Below are positions 16,398 through 25,096 of a stretch of 64,000 nt of DNA, in pieces. Location: positions 2,100,501 to 2,164,500 of the forward strand of contig NZ_CP029043.1 of the NCBI RefSeq assembly GCF_003074055.1, in the 5' to 3' direction. The notes beneath the pieces are model-generated. The model saw only the letters and a list, made by a program, of their open reading frames with translations, did not search any database and had not been told where the DNA came from. This stretch comes from Streptomyces nigra. Lineage in GTDB: Bacteria > Actinomycetota > Actinomycetes > Streptomycetales > Streptomycetaceae. The position numbers and the translations under genes are program-made. The stretch's first letter is position 1, and each line of letters starts with the position of its first letter.

Positions 16398-16654
16398 GAA
16401 GGACAGGCTACCTGGCCGTTGTCCTGGGCCGTACCGGCTCGGGGCAGCCGGTGGGGCAGGCCCCCGGGCACCCGTGCCCGCCGTTCCCGCCGGTCTCGCG
16501 GATCCCTCCCCGTCGCGTCCGGTGCCGTCCAGCACAGCGGTCCCCGTTTCCTCAGGCGAATCGTTCCTGTGCCACCCCTTTGTGTGAAGCGGAACGGGGC
16601 CGCACCCCACCTGTGCGGGCGAAAACTAGCGTCGTGACCGGAGGTGACCGGACC

Positions 16655-17806
16655 ATGACGGCCTGTGCGATCGAGTCCACGGCGGAGTCCGACAGCGGCG
16701 ACGCGCCTCGGACGGAGTGCATCATCACCGCGGACGGCTCCTACGCCGCCCGCCTCGCGCTGAACGGCGACTGCTGGTTCCCGGAGCGCTGGACCCTGGA
16801 CGGCCCCGAGCCCTACGCCGTGCCACTGCCCAGCCATCAGCCGGAGGAGCCGGGTACGGAGGTGCAGCCGATGGGCGACGGGCGGGTCCTCGTCCGCCGC
16901 CCCACCGACGGACGGCATGTCTTCTCCCTGCTGTACCCCACCGGCCCCGGCACCGGCGAGCTGCTGCTGGGCGCCGTCGAGTGCCCGGACGACGGGACCC
17001 GGCTGCGGATGCTGCCCCCGGCGCCGGGCGGCGAGCGCGCGTACGCCCTGGCGGTGGGGCGGGACTCCAGCGCGGTGTGGCTGGTGGCGGGCGGCGGCTT
17101 CGGGCCGGTGCGGCTCGCGGAGATCCCGGGACGCTGCTCGGGCGGGGTGTGGCTGGACCGGGAGGGGCGGATGCTGGCCCTCGACCGGGAGTCCGGCGGG
17201 CGCACGAAGGCCGTCGTGGTCGATCTGGAGCGGGACGGCGAGGTGTCGCCGCTTCTGCAGATCACCGCGGACAGCGACGACCGGGTCCTGCTCGCCGACC
17301 CGGACAGCGGGCTGCTGCTGATCCGCTCGGACGCCCCCTCGCCGGGGCGGCCGCGGCTCGGCTGGGGCGTCGTCGGCAGCACCCTGCCGGTGCGCTTCCC
17401 GGAGTCGCTGCGGATGCCGGACTGCGAGGTGGCGCCGTTCGCGATCCAGCCGGGGCAGGTGCTGACGCCGGAGAGCTGCGGGGTCGCGCTGCGCGTCGAC
17501 GGACCGGTCGGCAGCTGGGTCGGGGTGTGGCGGCCCGCCGAGCGGGCGGTGCGTCATCTCGCGGCGCCCGTGGGGTGGTTGACGGGGGCCGGGGTGTGGT
17601 CCCGGGAGGGCGAGCTGCGGCTGCCGTACGCCACGGCGGACGTGCCGTGCGGGGTGGCGCGGGTGGAGGCGCCGGCCGCCCCGGCGACGGAGGACCGCAG
17701 CGCGCAACCCATGCCCTCACCGGCGGAAACGGACCCTCCGGGTCCCGTTGCGACCCGTCCCGTGCCCTTGCAGCAAGCGCCTTTGGGCGGTCTTGTAACG
17801 AAGTAG
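16655..17806 (+). CDS. hypothetical beta-propeller-like protein
   Basis: A 383-aa cytosolic protein without a signal peptide. It is made of repeated short beta-strand segments with turns such as DREGRMLALD, DDRVLLADPDSGLLLI and GSWVGVWRPAERAV, which suggests a WD40/NHL-like propeller. No catalytic motif is visible. The family appears to be conserved in streptomycetes but uncharacterised. ATG at 16655 follows GGAGGTGACC, an excellent ribosome site. It is divergent from the Nif3 gene. The last 40 residues are Pro-rich and probably disordered. Confidence 0.7.
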   Translation: MTACAIESTAESDSGDAPRTECIITADGSYAARLALNGDCWFPERWTLDGPEPYAVPLPSHQPEEPGTEVQPMGDGRVLVRRPTDGRHVFSLLYPTGPGTGELLLGAVECPDDGTRLRMLPPAPGGERAYALAVGRDSSAVWLVAGGGFGPVRLAEIPGRCSGGVWLDREGRMLALDRESGGRTKAVVVDLERDGEVSPLLQITADSDDRVLLADPDSGLLLIRSDAPSPGRPRLGWGVVGSTLPVRFPESLRMPDCEVAPFAIQPGQVLTPESCGVALRVDGPVGSWVGVWRPAERAVRHLAAPVGWLTGAGVWSREGELRLPYATADVPCGVARVEAPAAPATEDRSAQPMPSPAETDPPGPVATRPVPLQQAPLGGLVTK

Positions 17807-17902
17807 TGGCGGTCGGCGCGGTTGCCTGGATCCGCCCCGTCAGGGGTTGGTTAGACTCACCCGGCTGTTGGAAAGATCATGTTGACGGGGTGAACCTTAC
17901 CG

Positions 17903-18070
17903 ATGAGCAACGCCACCACGACCCAGCCGTCGCCCGAGGTCCAGGAGGCCGCCGGAAACGGCCGGCACCGGGGCCCGGTCTCGGCCAGCGACGTCTCGGC
18001 GGGCGAGCAGCAGACGGCCCCCCGCGGCCGTCACCGCAAGCCGGCCGAGGCCACGGAGTCGGCGGCCTGA
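17903..18070 (+). CDS. small disordered protein, 55 aa
   Basis: An ORF of 55 aa starting MSNATTTQPSPEVQEAAGNG and ending in a basic segment (QQTAPRGRHRKPAEATESAA). It is hydrophilic, with repeated RH pairs (GRHRGPVS and GRHRKPAE), and looks intrinsically disordered. GGGGTG lies about 9-13 bases upstream, and a strong intrinsic terminator begins 20 bases after the stop, so the short ORF forms its own transcription unit with a promoter in 17810-17890. Function unknown. It was found by reading the gap between larger genes. Confidence 0.6.
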   Translation: MSNATTTQPSPEVQEAAGNGRHRGPVSASDVSAGEQQTAPRGRHRKPAEATESAA

Positions 18071-18090
18071 CGCCGCGCCGGGCAGAGCGT

Positions 18091-18123
18091 ACGGCCCCGT
18101 TCCTCCCGGAGGAGCGGGGCCGT
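18091..18123 (+). terminator. intrinsic terminator
   Basis: ACGGCCCCGTTCCTCC pairs with GGAGGAGCGGGGCCGT, a 16-bp stem with one G-T pair and a 1-base turn (practically a 4-base loop), followed by TTTCC. It can act for the small ORF on plus and, being symmetrical, for the convergent SDR on minus. Confidence 0.8.
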
Positions 18124-18140
18124 TTCCCTGTCCGTTTCCT

Positions 18141-19082
18141 TCACCTGCCGCGCCGCAGGCCCAGCACCTCGGACGCGGCGAACGTCTCGCCGGGCGGCCG
18201 GTCCGCGAAGTACGCGGTGAGCCGGGCGTCCAGCTCGTCGTGGGTGAACGTCTCCTGCTTGCTGTCGAACACGGCCGCCACCCTGGGCCGTTCGACGACG
18301 GCCACCATGCCGCCGTGGACGACGAGCAGTTGCCCGGTGATCCCGGCGGCGGCCGGGGACGCCAGATAGCCGACGAGCGGGGCGACATGCTCGGGCGCGA
18401 GCGGGTCGAGCCCCTCCTCGGGCGGGGCGAGCCCCGCGAAGACGTCCTCGGTCATCCGGGTGCGGGCGCGTGGGCAGATGGCGTTGACGGTGACGCCGTA
18501 CTTGCCGAGCGCGAGCGCGGACGACGTGGTGAGCCCGACGATCCCGCCCTTCGCCGCCGCGTAGTTGGGCTGCCCGGCGGACCCGGCGAGGAACGCCTCC
18601 GAGGAGGTGTTCACGATCCGCCCGTACACCGGCGCGCCCGTCGCCTTGGCCCGCTCCCGCCAGTGGGCGGCGGCATGGCGGACCGTGTTGAAGTGGCCCT
18701 TGAGATGGACCCGGATCACCGAGTCCCACTCCTCCTCGGCCATGGAGAAGACCATGCGGTCGCGCAGGATGCCCGCGTTGTTGACGAGGATGTCCAGCGA
18801 GCCGAACTCGGCGAGGGCCATGGCGACCAGCCCGCCCGCCCGGCCGAAGTCGGCGACGTCCCCGGTGTGGGCGACGGCCCGGCCGCCCGCCGCACGGATC
18901 TTGGCGGCGACCTCCTCGGCGGGCCCGGCCGACGCGGCGCCGGTGCCGTCCCGGCCGGGCTGCCCGTAGTCGTTGACGACGACGGCCGCGCCCAGCCGGG
19001 CCAGTTCACGTGCCTCGGCGCGGCCCAGGCCGCGGCCCGCGCCCGTGACGATCGCCGTGCGCCCCTCCAGTGGCAGTGCCAT
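18141..19082 (-). CDS. SDR / 3-hydroxyacyl-CoA dehydrogenase-like
   Basis: A 313-aa SDR with TGAGRGLG (residues 14-21), NNAG near 98 and YAAAKGG near 174. The longer C-terminus and ND(Y/L)G motif (VVVNDYG) put it with the subgroup that includes mycobacterial Hsd4A (Rv3502c, about 317 aa) and peroxisomal multifunctional enzyme dehydrogenase domains, which oxidise 3-hydroxyacyl-CoA in beta-oxidation of sterol side chains or fatty acids. It is the third gene of an operon with an alcohol dehydrogenase and a MaoC hydratase, with gaps of about 40 bases. The assignment to sterol metabolism is inferred from neighbours and the operator upstream. Confidence 0.85.
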   Translation of the reverse strand: MALPLEGRTAIVTGAGRGLGRAEARELARLGAAVVVNDYGQPGRDGTGAASAGPAEEVAAKIRAAGGRAVAHTGDVADFGRAGGLVAMALAEFGSLDILVNNAGILRDRMVFSMAEEEWDSVIRVHLKGHFNTVRHAAAHWRERAKATGAPVYGRIVNTSSEAFLAGSAGQPNYAAAKGGIVGLTTSSALALGKYGVTVNAICPRARTRMTEDVFAGLAPPEEGLDPLAPEHVAPLVGYLASPAAAGITGQLLVVHGGMVAVVERPRVAAVFDSKQETFTHDELDARLTAYFADRPPGETFAASEVLGLRRGR

Positions 19083-19123
19083 CGACGCCCCTTCGCAGCC
19101 CGTGGGTTCGGATCTCCCTGAGT

Positions 19124-20200
19124 TCAGATCTCGATGCAGGTCCGCAGCGCGCTGCCGGTGCGCATCTGTTCCAGCGCCTCGTTGATCCCGGACAGCGGGA
19201 CCCGGTGGGTGATCAGGCCCGCGAGGTCGATACGGCCCGCCCGCCACAGCGCGATCGCCCGTTCGTACGACCGCAGTACGTCGCCGCCGCCGTACAGGGA
19301 CGGCAGGATGCGCTTCTCGTCGAAGAACAGCTCGAACATGTTGAGCTGGAGGACGTCGTCCATGGCGCCCGCGCCGACGATCACCAGGGTGCCGCCGCGC
19401 CGCGTCGACTCGTACGCCGTGCGGGCCGTGGCCGACCTGCCGACGACCTCGAAGACGTAGTCGAAGCCCTCGCCCGCCGTGACCTGCTGCTTGGCGTCGG
19501 CCAGTCCGTCCGGGGCCACGGCCCGGGTGGCCCCGAACCGCAGCGCGGCCTCGCGGCGTGCGGGGACCGGGTCCACGGCGACGATCTCGGCGGCGCCCTT
19601 CAGCCGCGCGCCCTGGATCGCGGAGACGCCGACGCCCCCGCAGCCGATGACGGCGACCGACGAACCGGCCTCCAGATCGGCGGTGTTGAGCGCCGCGCCG
19701 AGCCCGGTGGTGACCCCGCAGCCGATCAGCGCGGCGATGTCGAAGGGCACGTCGTCGGGGATGGGCACCGCGCAGCCGGCGTCGACGACGACCTCCTCGG
19801 CGAAGGTGCCGGTGCCGGCGAAGCCGAAGACGTCACCGCCGGACCGCTTGAAGTTGGGGGTGCCCGCGTTCATGAACCCGGCCAGGCACAGCTCGGTCTG
19901 GCCGCGCCGGCACGCCGGGCAGGCGCCGCAGGCGGGCAGCCAGCACAGGACGACCCGGTCGCCGGGCTGCAGGCCGCGCACGCCCTCCCCGACCTCGAGG
20001 ATCTCCCCGGCGCCCTCGTGCCCGGGGACGAAGGGCGCGGGCTGGGGCAGCACCCCGGACATCGCGGAGAGATCCGAGTGGCACAGCCCGGTGGCCCGGA
20101 CCCGGACCCTCACCTTGCCGGGGCCGAAGCCCACCGCCTCGACGTCGTCGAGGACGTCGAGCTTGTCCTGGCCGGTCTCGTGCAGGACGGCTGCGCGCAT
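19124..20200 (-). CDS. zinc-dependent alcohol dehydrogenase (MDR)
   Basis: A 358-aa medium-chain zinc alcohol dehydrogenase. Catalytic zinc ligands are in GLCHSDLS (Cys38) and PGHEGAGE (His60/Glu61); the structural zinc loop is CGACPACRRGQTELC (residues about 91-105); the nucleotide site is GCGGVGVSAIQGA near 185. The family oxidises primary alcohols with NAD or mycothiol. Between a MaoC hydratase and an SDR it may oxidise a terminal sterol or isoprenoid alcohol to the aldehyde. It is co-transcribed with both neighbours. Confidence 0.9.
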   Translation of the reverse strand: MRAAVLHETGQDKLDVLDDVEAVGFGPGKVRVRVRATGLCHSDLSAMSGVLPQPAPFVPGHEGAGEILEVGEGVRGLQPGDRVVLCWLPACGACPACRRGQTELCLAGFMNAGTPNFKRSGGDVFGFAGTGTFAEEVVVDAGCAVPIPDDVPFDIAALIGCGVTTGLGAALNTADLEAGSSVAVIGCGGVGVSAIQGARLKGAAEIVAVDPVPARREAALRFGATRAVAPDGLADAKQQVTAGEGFDYVFEVVGRSATARTAYESTRRGGTLVIVGAGAMDDVLQLNMFELFFDEKRILPSLYGGGDVLRSYERAIALWRAGRIDLAGLITHRVPLSGINEALEQMRTGSALRTCIEI

Positions 20201-20239
20201 GGTGCGGCTCCCCTCGGGCGGGCGGATGTGGCGTGCGGG

Positions 20240-21097
20240 TCAGGTGTGTTCGACGATCGTGTCGGTGAGGACGGGGGCGTCGGCGCGGTCGGCGGCGCTC
20301 ACGGCGACGCGTACGGAACCCTCGCCGGACCAGGCGCGGATGCGGAGGGTCTCGCCCGGATGGACGACACCGGCGAAACGGGTGCGGTAGGAGCGCACGC
20401 GGGTCACATCGCCGTCGAGGAGGGTGTCGACGACCGCCTTGAGCGTGATGCCGTAGGTGCACAGCCCGTGCAGGATCGGGCGGTCGAACCCGGCGCGCTC
20501 GGCGAACTCGGGGTCGGCGTGCAGCGGGTTCCAGTCGCCGGAGAGGCGGTAGAGCAGCGCCTGGTCCTCGCGGACGGGCCGTTCGAGGGCCAGGTCCGGT
20601 TCCCCGGCGGGGGGTTCGAGCCGGACCGACGGGCCCCGGTCGCCGCCGAAGCCGCCCTCGCCGCGGATGAAGATCTCGGCGTCGTTGGTCCACAGCGGCC
20701 CGTCGGCGTCCGCGACGTCGGTGCGCAGCACCAGGACGGCCGCCTTCCCCTTGTCGTGCAGGCCGGCGATCCGGTGGGTGGCGGTGGCCGTGCCGTCGGT
20801 CGGCAGGGGCCGGTGGACGGTGAGGTGCTGGCCGCCGTGCAGGACACGGGCGAGGTCGACCTCGATGCCGGGCATGGACAGTCCGCCGATGACGCCCGGC
20901 GCCCCGGACCCGGCGACGGTCGCGAAGCTGGGCAGCACGTGCAGCCGCGACTCCAGGGTGTAGCGCAGTTCGTCGGGGTCGGTGGCGGGGCCTCCGGCGC
21001 CGATGCCGAGGTGGTAGAGCTGGACGTCCTTGGAGTTCCAGGAGATCTCGCCGGTCCGGGGCGGGGCGGCGAGGGCCTTGGCGGCGTCGATGGGCAT
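20240..21097 (-). CDS. MaoC family enoyl-CoA hydratase (double hotdog)
   Basis: A 285-aa double-hotdog protein. The C-terminal hotdog carries the hydratase-2 motif YRLSGDWNPLHADPEFA followed by AGFDRPILHG (residues about 180-210), with the catalytic Asp and His. The N-terminal half is the degenerate hotdog, as in eukaryotic MFE-2 hydratase and mycobacterial Rv3538/HtdY. It should hydrate trans-2-enoyl-CoA to (R)-3-hydroxyacyl-CoA. It is the first gene of a three-gene minus-strand operon, and a KstR-like site lies 142-155 bases upstream. Confidence 0.9.
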   Translation of the reverse strand: MPIDAAKALAAPPRTGEISWNSKDVQLYHLGIGAGGPATDPDELRYTLESRLHVLPSFATVAGSGAPGVIGGLSMPGIEVDLARVLHGGQHLTVHRPLPTDGTATATHRIAGLHDKGKAAVLVLRTDVADADGPLWTNDAEIFIRGEGGFGGDRGPSVRLEPPAGEPDLALERPVREDQALLYRLSGDWNPLHADPEFAERAGFDRPILHGLCTYGITLKAVVDTLLDGDVTRVRSYRTRFAGVVHPGETLRIRAWSGEGSVRVAVSAADRADAPVLTDTIVEHT

Positions 21098-21210
21098 ACG
21101 GCTCCTGAAGTGACGGCGGGTGCGGTCCTGCGGCTGAGGTCGTGCGGGTGGGTCGAGACCTCGGTACGGCCGTCCGCACCGTCGGCCGCACCGAGGTCGT
21201 CACGGGGCCG

Positions 21211-21252
21211 TGGAACCCGTTCGTCGCGGACGTTGACGTAGAACGCGTTCCA
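21211..21252. promoter_or_regulatory. KstR-like operator pair
   Basis: TAGAACGCGTTCCA (21239-21252) matches the KstR consensus TnnAACnnGTTnnA in all defined positions. TGGAACCCGTTCGT (21211-21224) matches all but the last. The centres are 28 bases apart. They lie in the 331-base divergent region between the MaoC gene (minus) and the sensor kinase (plus); I see no gene in that gap. The likely target is the MaoC/dehydrogenase operon. Confidence 0.65.
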
Positions 21253-21428
21253 GTACGGCGACCCCTGTATAGCCGAGGCCACGGCACTTGTGAAGACTCC
21301 TGACGATGTGTCAGCCGACAGTCGGCGGGACTTCTGTCCTGCCGGACGCCGGACACACGCCCCTGCCGGACGGCCGCCCGAGTCCGTACCGTCGATGCCA
21401 CCGGACGTCGGCGACAGGGGACAGGGAC

Positions 21429-22640
21429 ATGGCCTGGCTGTTCAAGCACCACAAGGTCGCGTGCGCCGCCGGGGAGGAGCGGGCACCCAACGGCTTCAGC
21501 CTGCTGCCGTGGCTCCTCCTGGGCATGGGCTCCCTGTCGAACGTCTTCGGGGGCGACGCCGCGGACCCCTTGCTCGGCGGGCTGGGACTGCTGACGTTCA
21601 ACTCGCTCTACATCTATGTCACGTTCCGCTCGTTCACACGGCAGACGCGGGAGGCGCCCTCGACCAGGGTGGCCCTGGTGCTCATGACCGGGGTCACCTG
21701 CGCCCTCGCCCTGGCCTACGGCGGCACCTGGCTGCTGTTCTTCCCCCTGCTCGGTCTTGCCACCGGCGCGGCCGTGCGCTTCCCGCACCTGCGCCTGGCC
21801 GGGGCGGCCCTGGGTGTGCTGGCCGGCGCGGTGGCCGTCTCCCGCGACGGCTGGGACGGGCTCGGCATCGCCTACGCCACCTGGATCTCCACCATGGTGA
21901 CGGCGGCGATCCTCTCCCTCTCCGACGCCGTACGGCAGTTGCGCGCGGCCCGCGAGGAACTGGCGCACCGGGCCGTCGAACAGGAGCGGCTGCGCTTCTC
22001 CCGCGATCTGCACGACCTCCTCGGGCACACGCTGTCGGTGATCGTGGTGAAGGCGGAGGCGGCCCGGCGGCTGACCACCCGGGACGTGGACGCCGCCCAG
22101 GCGCAGCTCGTCGACATCGAGTCCGTCGGCCGTCAGGCGCTCACGGAGATCCGCGAGGCCGTGACCGGGTACCGGCAGGGCAGCCTGAGCCGGGAGATCG
22201 ACGGCGCGGCCTCCGCGCTGCGGGCGGCGGGCGTGGAACCGGTCGTACGCCGCTCCGGGCCGCCGCTCGCCCCGCAGACGGAGGCCCTGCTGGGGTGGGT
22301 GGTCCGGGAGGCGGCCACGAACGTCGTCCGGCACAGCGGGGCGAGCCGTTGCGAGATCGCGGTGAGCGGTGACGGTGAGCGGGCGCGGGTGACGGTGACG
22401 GACGACGGCGGCGGCGGCCTGTCCTCGTCCAGCGGCGGCGGCGACCGGCTCCGGACCAGCGGCGGCACCGGACTGCGAGGGCTCGCCGAGCGTCTGGCCG
22501 CCGCCGGGGGCACGCTCACCGCCGGACCGGAGCGCGGCGGCTTCGTGGTGACGGCGGAACTTCCGGCGGAGGCGGCGGACGCCATGGAGGAGCCGGGCAC
22601 GGACGGCGTCCCCCTCGCCGCCGGACGCCCGGCGTACTGA
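21429..22640 (+). CDS. sensor histidine kinase (HisKA_3, DesK-like)
   Basis: A 403-aa membrane kinase. Four or five hydrophobic segments lie between residues 22 and 165. The HisKA_3 box RFSRDLHDLLGHTLSV places the phosphorylated His at 195, and the HATPase has EAATNVVRHS (N box), VTDDGGGG and GTGLRGLAERL (G box). There is no extracellular sensor domain of size, so it probably senses a membrane-associated signal. It pairs with the NarL-type regulator 49 bases downstream. ATG at 21429 was chosen because the first conserved residues follow at once. Confidence 0.92.
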   Translation: MAWLFKHHKVACAAGEERAPNGFSLLPWLLLGMGSLSNVFGGDAADPLLGGLGLLTFNSLYIYVTFRSFTRQTREAPSTRVALVLMTGVTCALALAYGGTWLLFFPLLGLATGAAVRFPHLRLAGAALGVLAGAVAVSRDGWDGLGIAYATWISTMVTAAILSLSDAVRQLRAAREELAHRAVEQERLRFSRDLHDLLGHTLSVIVVKAEAARRLTTRDVDAAQAQLVDIESVGRQALTEIREAVTGYRQGSLSREIDGAASALRAAGVEPVVRRSGPPLAPQTEALLGWVVREAATNVVRHSGASRCEIAVSGDGERARVTVTDDGGGGLSSSSGGGDRLRTSGGTGLRGLAERLAAAGGTLTAGPERGGFVVTAELPAEAADAMEEPGTDGVPLAAGRPAY

Positions 22641-22689
22641 ACCCGTCACACCCGGTGCCGCCCCCTCCCCACCGCCCTACGCTGACCCC

Positions 22690-23331
22690 GTGAACGAGAT
22701 GCCGCCGGACCGTCGGCCCGGGAAACACATCCGGGTGCTGCTCGCCGAGGACCAGGGCATGATGCGCGGGGCGCTCGCCCTACTGCTCGGGATGGAGCCG
22801 GACATCGAGGTGGTGGCGCAGGTGGCGGCCGGTGACGCGATCGTGGACGCCGCCCAGACGCACCGCCCCGACGTGGCTCTCCTCGACATCGAGCTGCCGG
22901 GCCTGAGCGGCCTGGACGCCGCCGCCGAACTGCGCGAGCAGGTGCCGGACTGCCGGGTGCTGATCCTGACGACGTTCGCCCGCCCCGGCTATCTGCGGCG
23001 GGCCATGGAGGCCGGTGCCGCCGGCTTCCTGGTGAAGGACGGTCCCGTCGAGGAACTGGCGGTCGCCGTCCGCCGGGTGCTGACCGGTGAGACGGTGATC
23101 GATCCGGCCCTCGCAGCGGCCGCCCTCAGCGCGGGCCCCAACCCGCTCACCGCACGGGAGCGCGACGTGCTGAACGCCTCCTCGGACGGCGCGACGGTCG
23201 CCGACGTGTCGGCCCGGCTGCACCTGTCGGAGTCGACGGTCCGCAACTATCTGTCCTCCGCCATCGGCAAGACGGGCACCCGCAACCGCACGGAGGCACT
23301 GCGGGAGGCACGGCAGCAGGGGTGGCTGTGA
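22690..23331 (+). CDS. NarL/DesR-type response regulator
   Basis: A 213-aa two-domain regulator. The receiver has the acidic pair Glu20/Asp21, the phosphoacceptor Asp66 in VALLDIELPG, the switch Thr in LILTTFARPGY and Lys in FLVKDG. The LuxR-type helix-turn-helix is at residues about 152-205 (LTARERDVLNASSDGATVADVSARLHLSESTVRNY). It is the partner of the kinase upstream. A TACGCT hexamer ends 6 bases before the GTG, so an extra leaderless transcript may start here. Targets are unknown. Confidence 0.93.
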   Translation: MNEMPPDRRPGKHIRVLLAEDQGMMRGALALLLGMEPDIEVVAQVAAGDAIVDAAQTHRPDVALLDIELPGLSGLDAAAELREQVPDCRVLILTTFARPGYLRRAMEAGAAGFLVKDGPVEELAVAVRRVLTGETVIDPALAAAALSAGPNPLTARERDVLNASSDGATVADVSARLHLSESTVRNYLSSAIGKTGTRNRTEALREARQQGWL

Positions 23332-23380
23332 CCCACGGCGCCGTACCCCCGCTCCCGTCCGCCCTGCTTGGTGACCGCCC

Positions 23381-24328
23381 CTACTTGGTGACCGCCACGG
23401 ACTTGAACGCCGTGCCCTCGGGAGCCACGCACGCGAACCAGGCCACCGGTGAGCCGTCCACCACCCGGATCAACGGGTTCTCGCTGCCCATGTCGACCGA
23501 CTTCGTGGGGGTGGCCCCGCCGGCCGCCTCGAAGAACGACGGCACCTCGGTCGTCGTCCCGTCCTTCCAGGTGCAGGTGACCTTCCGGGCGTCCAGGGCG
23601 ACCCTGCCGACGACCAGCCGTTGCGCGCCCTCGGCGTCCTTCGCTCCAGGCATCAGCGGCATCGCCACCGCCTCGATGTCCTCGCCGGACGAGGCGGGCC
23701 CGTCCGTGAACGCACCCTCGCTGACGACGCGGGCCGTGCCCGCCTTTCCGTTCTCGCGCAGCACGAAGTAGGTGCTGCGGCCGACGAGGTCGGCGGCGTC
23801 GGCCACGTTCGCCGGCCGCTGCCCGAAGGAGCGCATCGCGGCGAGCTGGGTGTCGGCCTGGCGCTCGGTGCGCGGGGCGTCCCAGAGGTCGACGAGGACC
23901 CGCCACCGCTTCCCGTGGTCGGTGCCGCTCGCGAGCACCGACCGCGAGGGCGTGCGCACGTCCGGGCCGGGGGGTGTGGGCGGCGGCGCGGGGTTCGTGG
24001 CCACCGAGGTGTCCCCGGAGCCGCCCCCGGCGGGCAGCCCCGTCACCGCGAGGGTGCCGGCCGAGGCGACCAGGGCCAGGGCGGTCGCCGAGGCCGCGGC
24101 CCAGCGGCGGCCCCTGCGGCGCCGTCCGCCGCGCACGACCTCGTCGTAGGGGGCCGTGCCGATCTCGACGCCGTCCGCGGCATCGGCCAGCAGCAGGGCG
24201 ATGTCCGAGGCCGGGCGGCCGGAGTCCCCCGGGTCGTGCACGGTCAGGCCGTCGATCGACATGTAGTGGTTCGTCTCCCGCCTCGTCGCCTGCCCGGCCT
24301 CGCGCTTGCTCTCCCGCTTCGCGCTCAT
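23381..24328 (-). CDS. membrane protein co-encoded with ECF sigma factor
   Basis: A 315-aa single-pass protein: cytosolic N-terminus (residues 1-72), a basic stretch GGRRRRGRRW, one membrane helix (about 75-98), a Pro-rich linker, and an extracytoplasmic domain with paired cysteines (VTCTWKDG, AWFACVAPEG). The start overlaps the sigma factor stop as ATGA, the position usually held by an anti-sigma factor. It lacks a zinc-binding HxxxCxxC motif, so it may be an unusual regulator or a surface sensor. It converges on the response regulator gene with only 49 bases between the stops. Confidence 0.75.
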   Translation of the reverse strand: MSAKRESKREAGQATRRETNHYMSIDGLTVHDPGDSGRPASDIALLLADAADGVEIGTAPYDEVVRGGRRRRGRRWAAASATALALVASAGTLAVTGLPAGGGSGDTSVATNPAPPPTPPGPDVRTPSRSVLASGTDHGKRWRVLVDLWDAPRTERQADTQLAAMRSFGQRPANVADAADLVGRSTYFVLRENGKAGTARVVSEGAFTDGPASSGEDIEAVAMPLMPGAKDAEGAQRLVVGRVALDARKVTCTWKDGTTTEVPSFFEAAGGATPTKSVDMGSENPLIRVVDGSPVAWFACVAPEGTAFKSVAVTK

Positions 24329-24867
24329 CGGCTCCGCCCTCCCTGCGTGACCATCTCCGCCAGTCCCGGCAGGGCGCGGAGTTTCGCGATGCCCTTGGCC
24401 GCGTTGCTCTTCACGGCGCCGACGGAGCAGCCCATCGCCTCGGCCGTCTGCGTCTCGGTCAGGTCCTCCCAGTAGCGCAGGACGACGGCCTCCCGCTGCC
24501 GGGGCGGCAGCTGCGCCAGCGCCGCCAGCAGGGCGCCACGGTCGTCGGCCTGGGCGATACGGTCGCCGGTGTCCGGCACCTCGCGGGCCAGGCCCGTGTC
24601 GTTCTTCGGCGCGAGGAACTCCCTGAGCCGCCGTCGGTGTCTTCGCGCGTGGGCGTTGATCATCACGCGCCGTACATACGCTTCCGGGTCGTCGGCCGCC
24701 CCCACCCGGCGCCAGGCGACATACGCCTGTTCCAGCGTCGTCTGTGTCAGGTCCTCCGCGGCGTGCTGCTCGCCGGTGAGGAGAAAAGCCGTCCGCAGCA
24801 GGCGTGGCCAGCGACTGGTGACGAAGCTCTGGAACTCCGCGTCCCGGACCGCCTTGCGATCCCCCAT
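24325..24867 (-). CDS. SigE-family ECF RNA polymerase sigma factor
   Basis: A 180-aa extracytoplasmic-function sigma factor of the actinobacterial SigE family. Region 2 (residues about 10-80, FQSFVTSRWPRLLRTAFLLTG and DLTQTTLEQAYVAWRRV) and region 4 (about 120-175, LPPRQREAVVLRYWEDLTETQTAEAMGCSVGAVKS) are both complete. ATG at 24867 follows AAGGAGGTG with ideal spacing. It is translationally coupled to the membrane protein downstream, which may control it. Confidence 0.93.
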   Translation of the reverse strand: MGDRKAVRDAEFQSFVTSRWPRLLRTAFLLTGEQHAAEDLTQTTLEQAYVAWRRVGAADDPEAYVRRVMINAHARRHRRRLREFLAPKNDTGLAREVPDTGDRIAQADDRGALLAALAQLPPRQREAVVLRYWEDLTETQTAEAMGCSVGAVKSNAAKGIAKLRALPGLAEMVTQGGRSR

Positions 24868-25096
24868 GGGCACCTCCTTGATGCCCAAAGGAGTCCATGA
24901 GCCCCCCGGACCGTTGCCTCCCGCCCGGCACGGATTTTCGCAGCCCTTCCGTAAGGGCTCGCAGCCCGTGCCCGCGCGGCGTCCGCAGCCCCTCCTCCCC
25001 AAGATCCGCGCCCCCTTCCCCAAGAGAAGGTCAAGATTTCGTTAGTGTGCCAAAGCATCGGAATAGTTGCCCTGGCAGACGGAGTTCGGTCTACAC

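Noticed and set aside
19833..22649. Minus-strand open frame of 938 codons spanning the MaoC and sensor-kinase genes
   Set aside because: It crosses two divergent real genes and their operator region; no domain.
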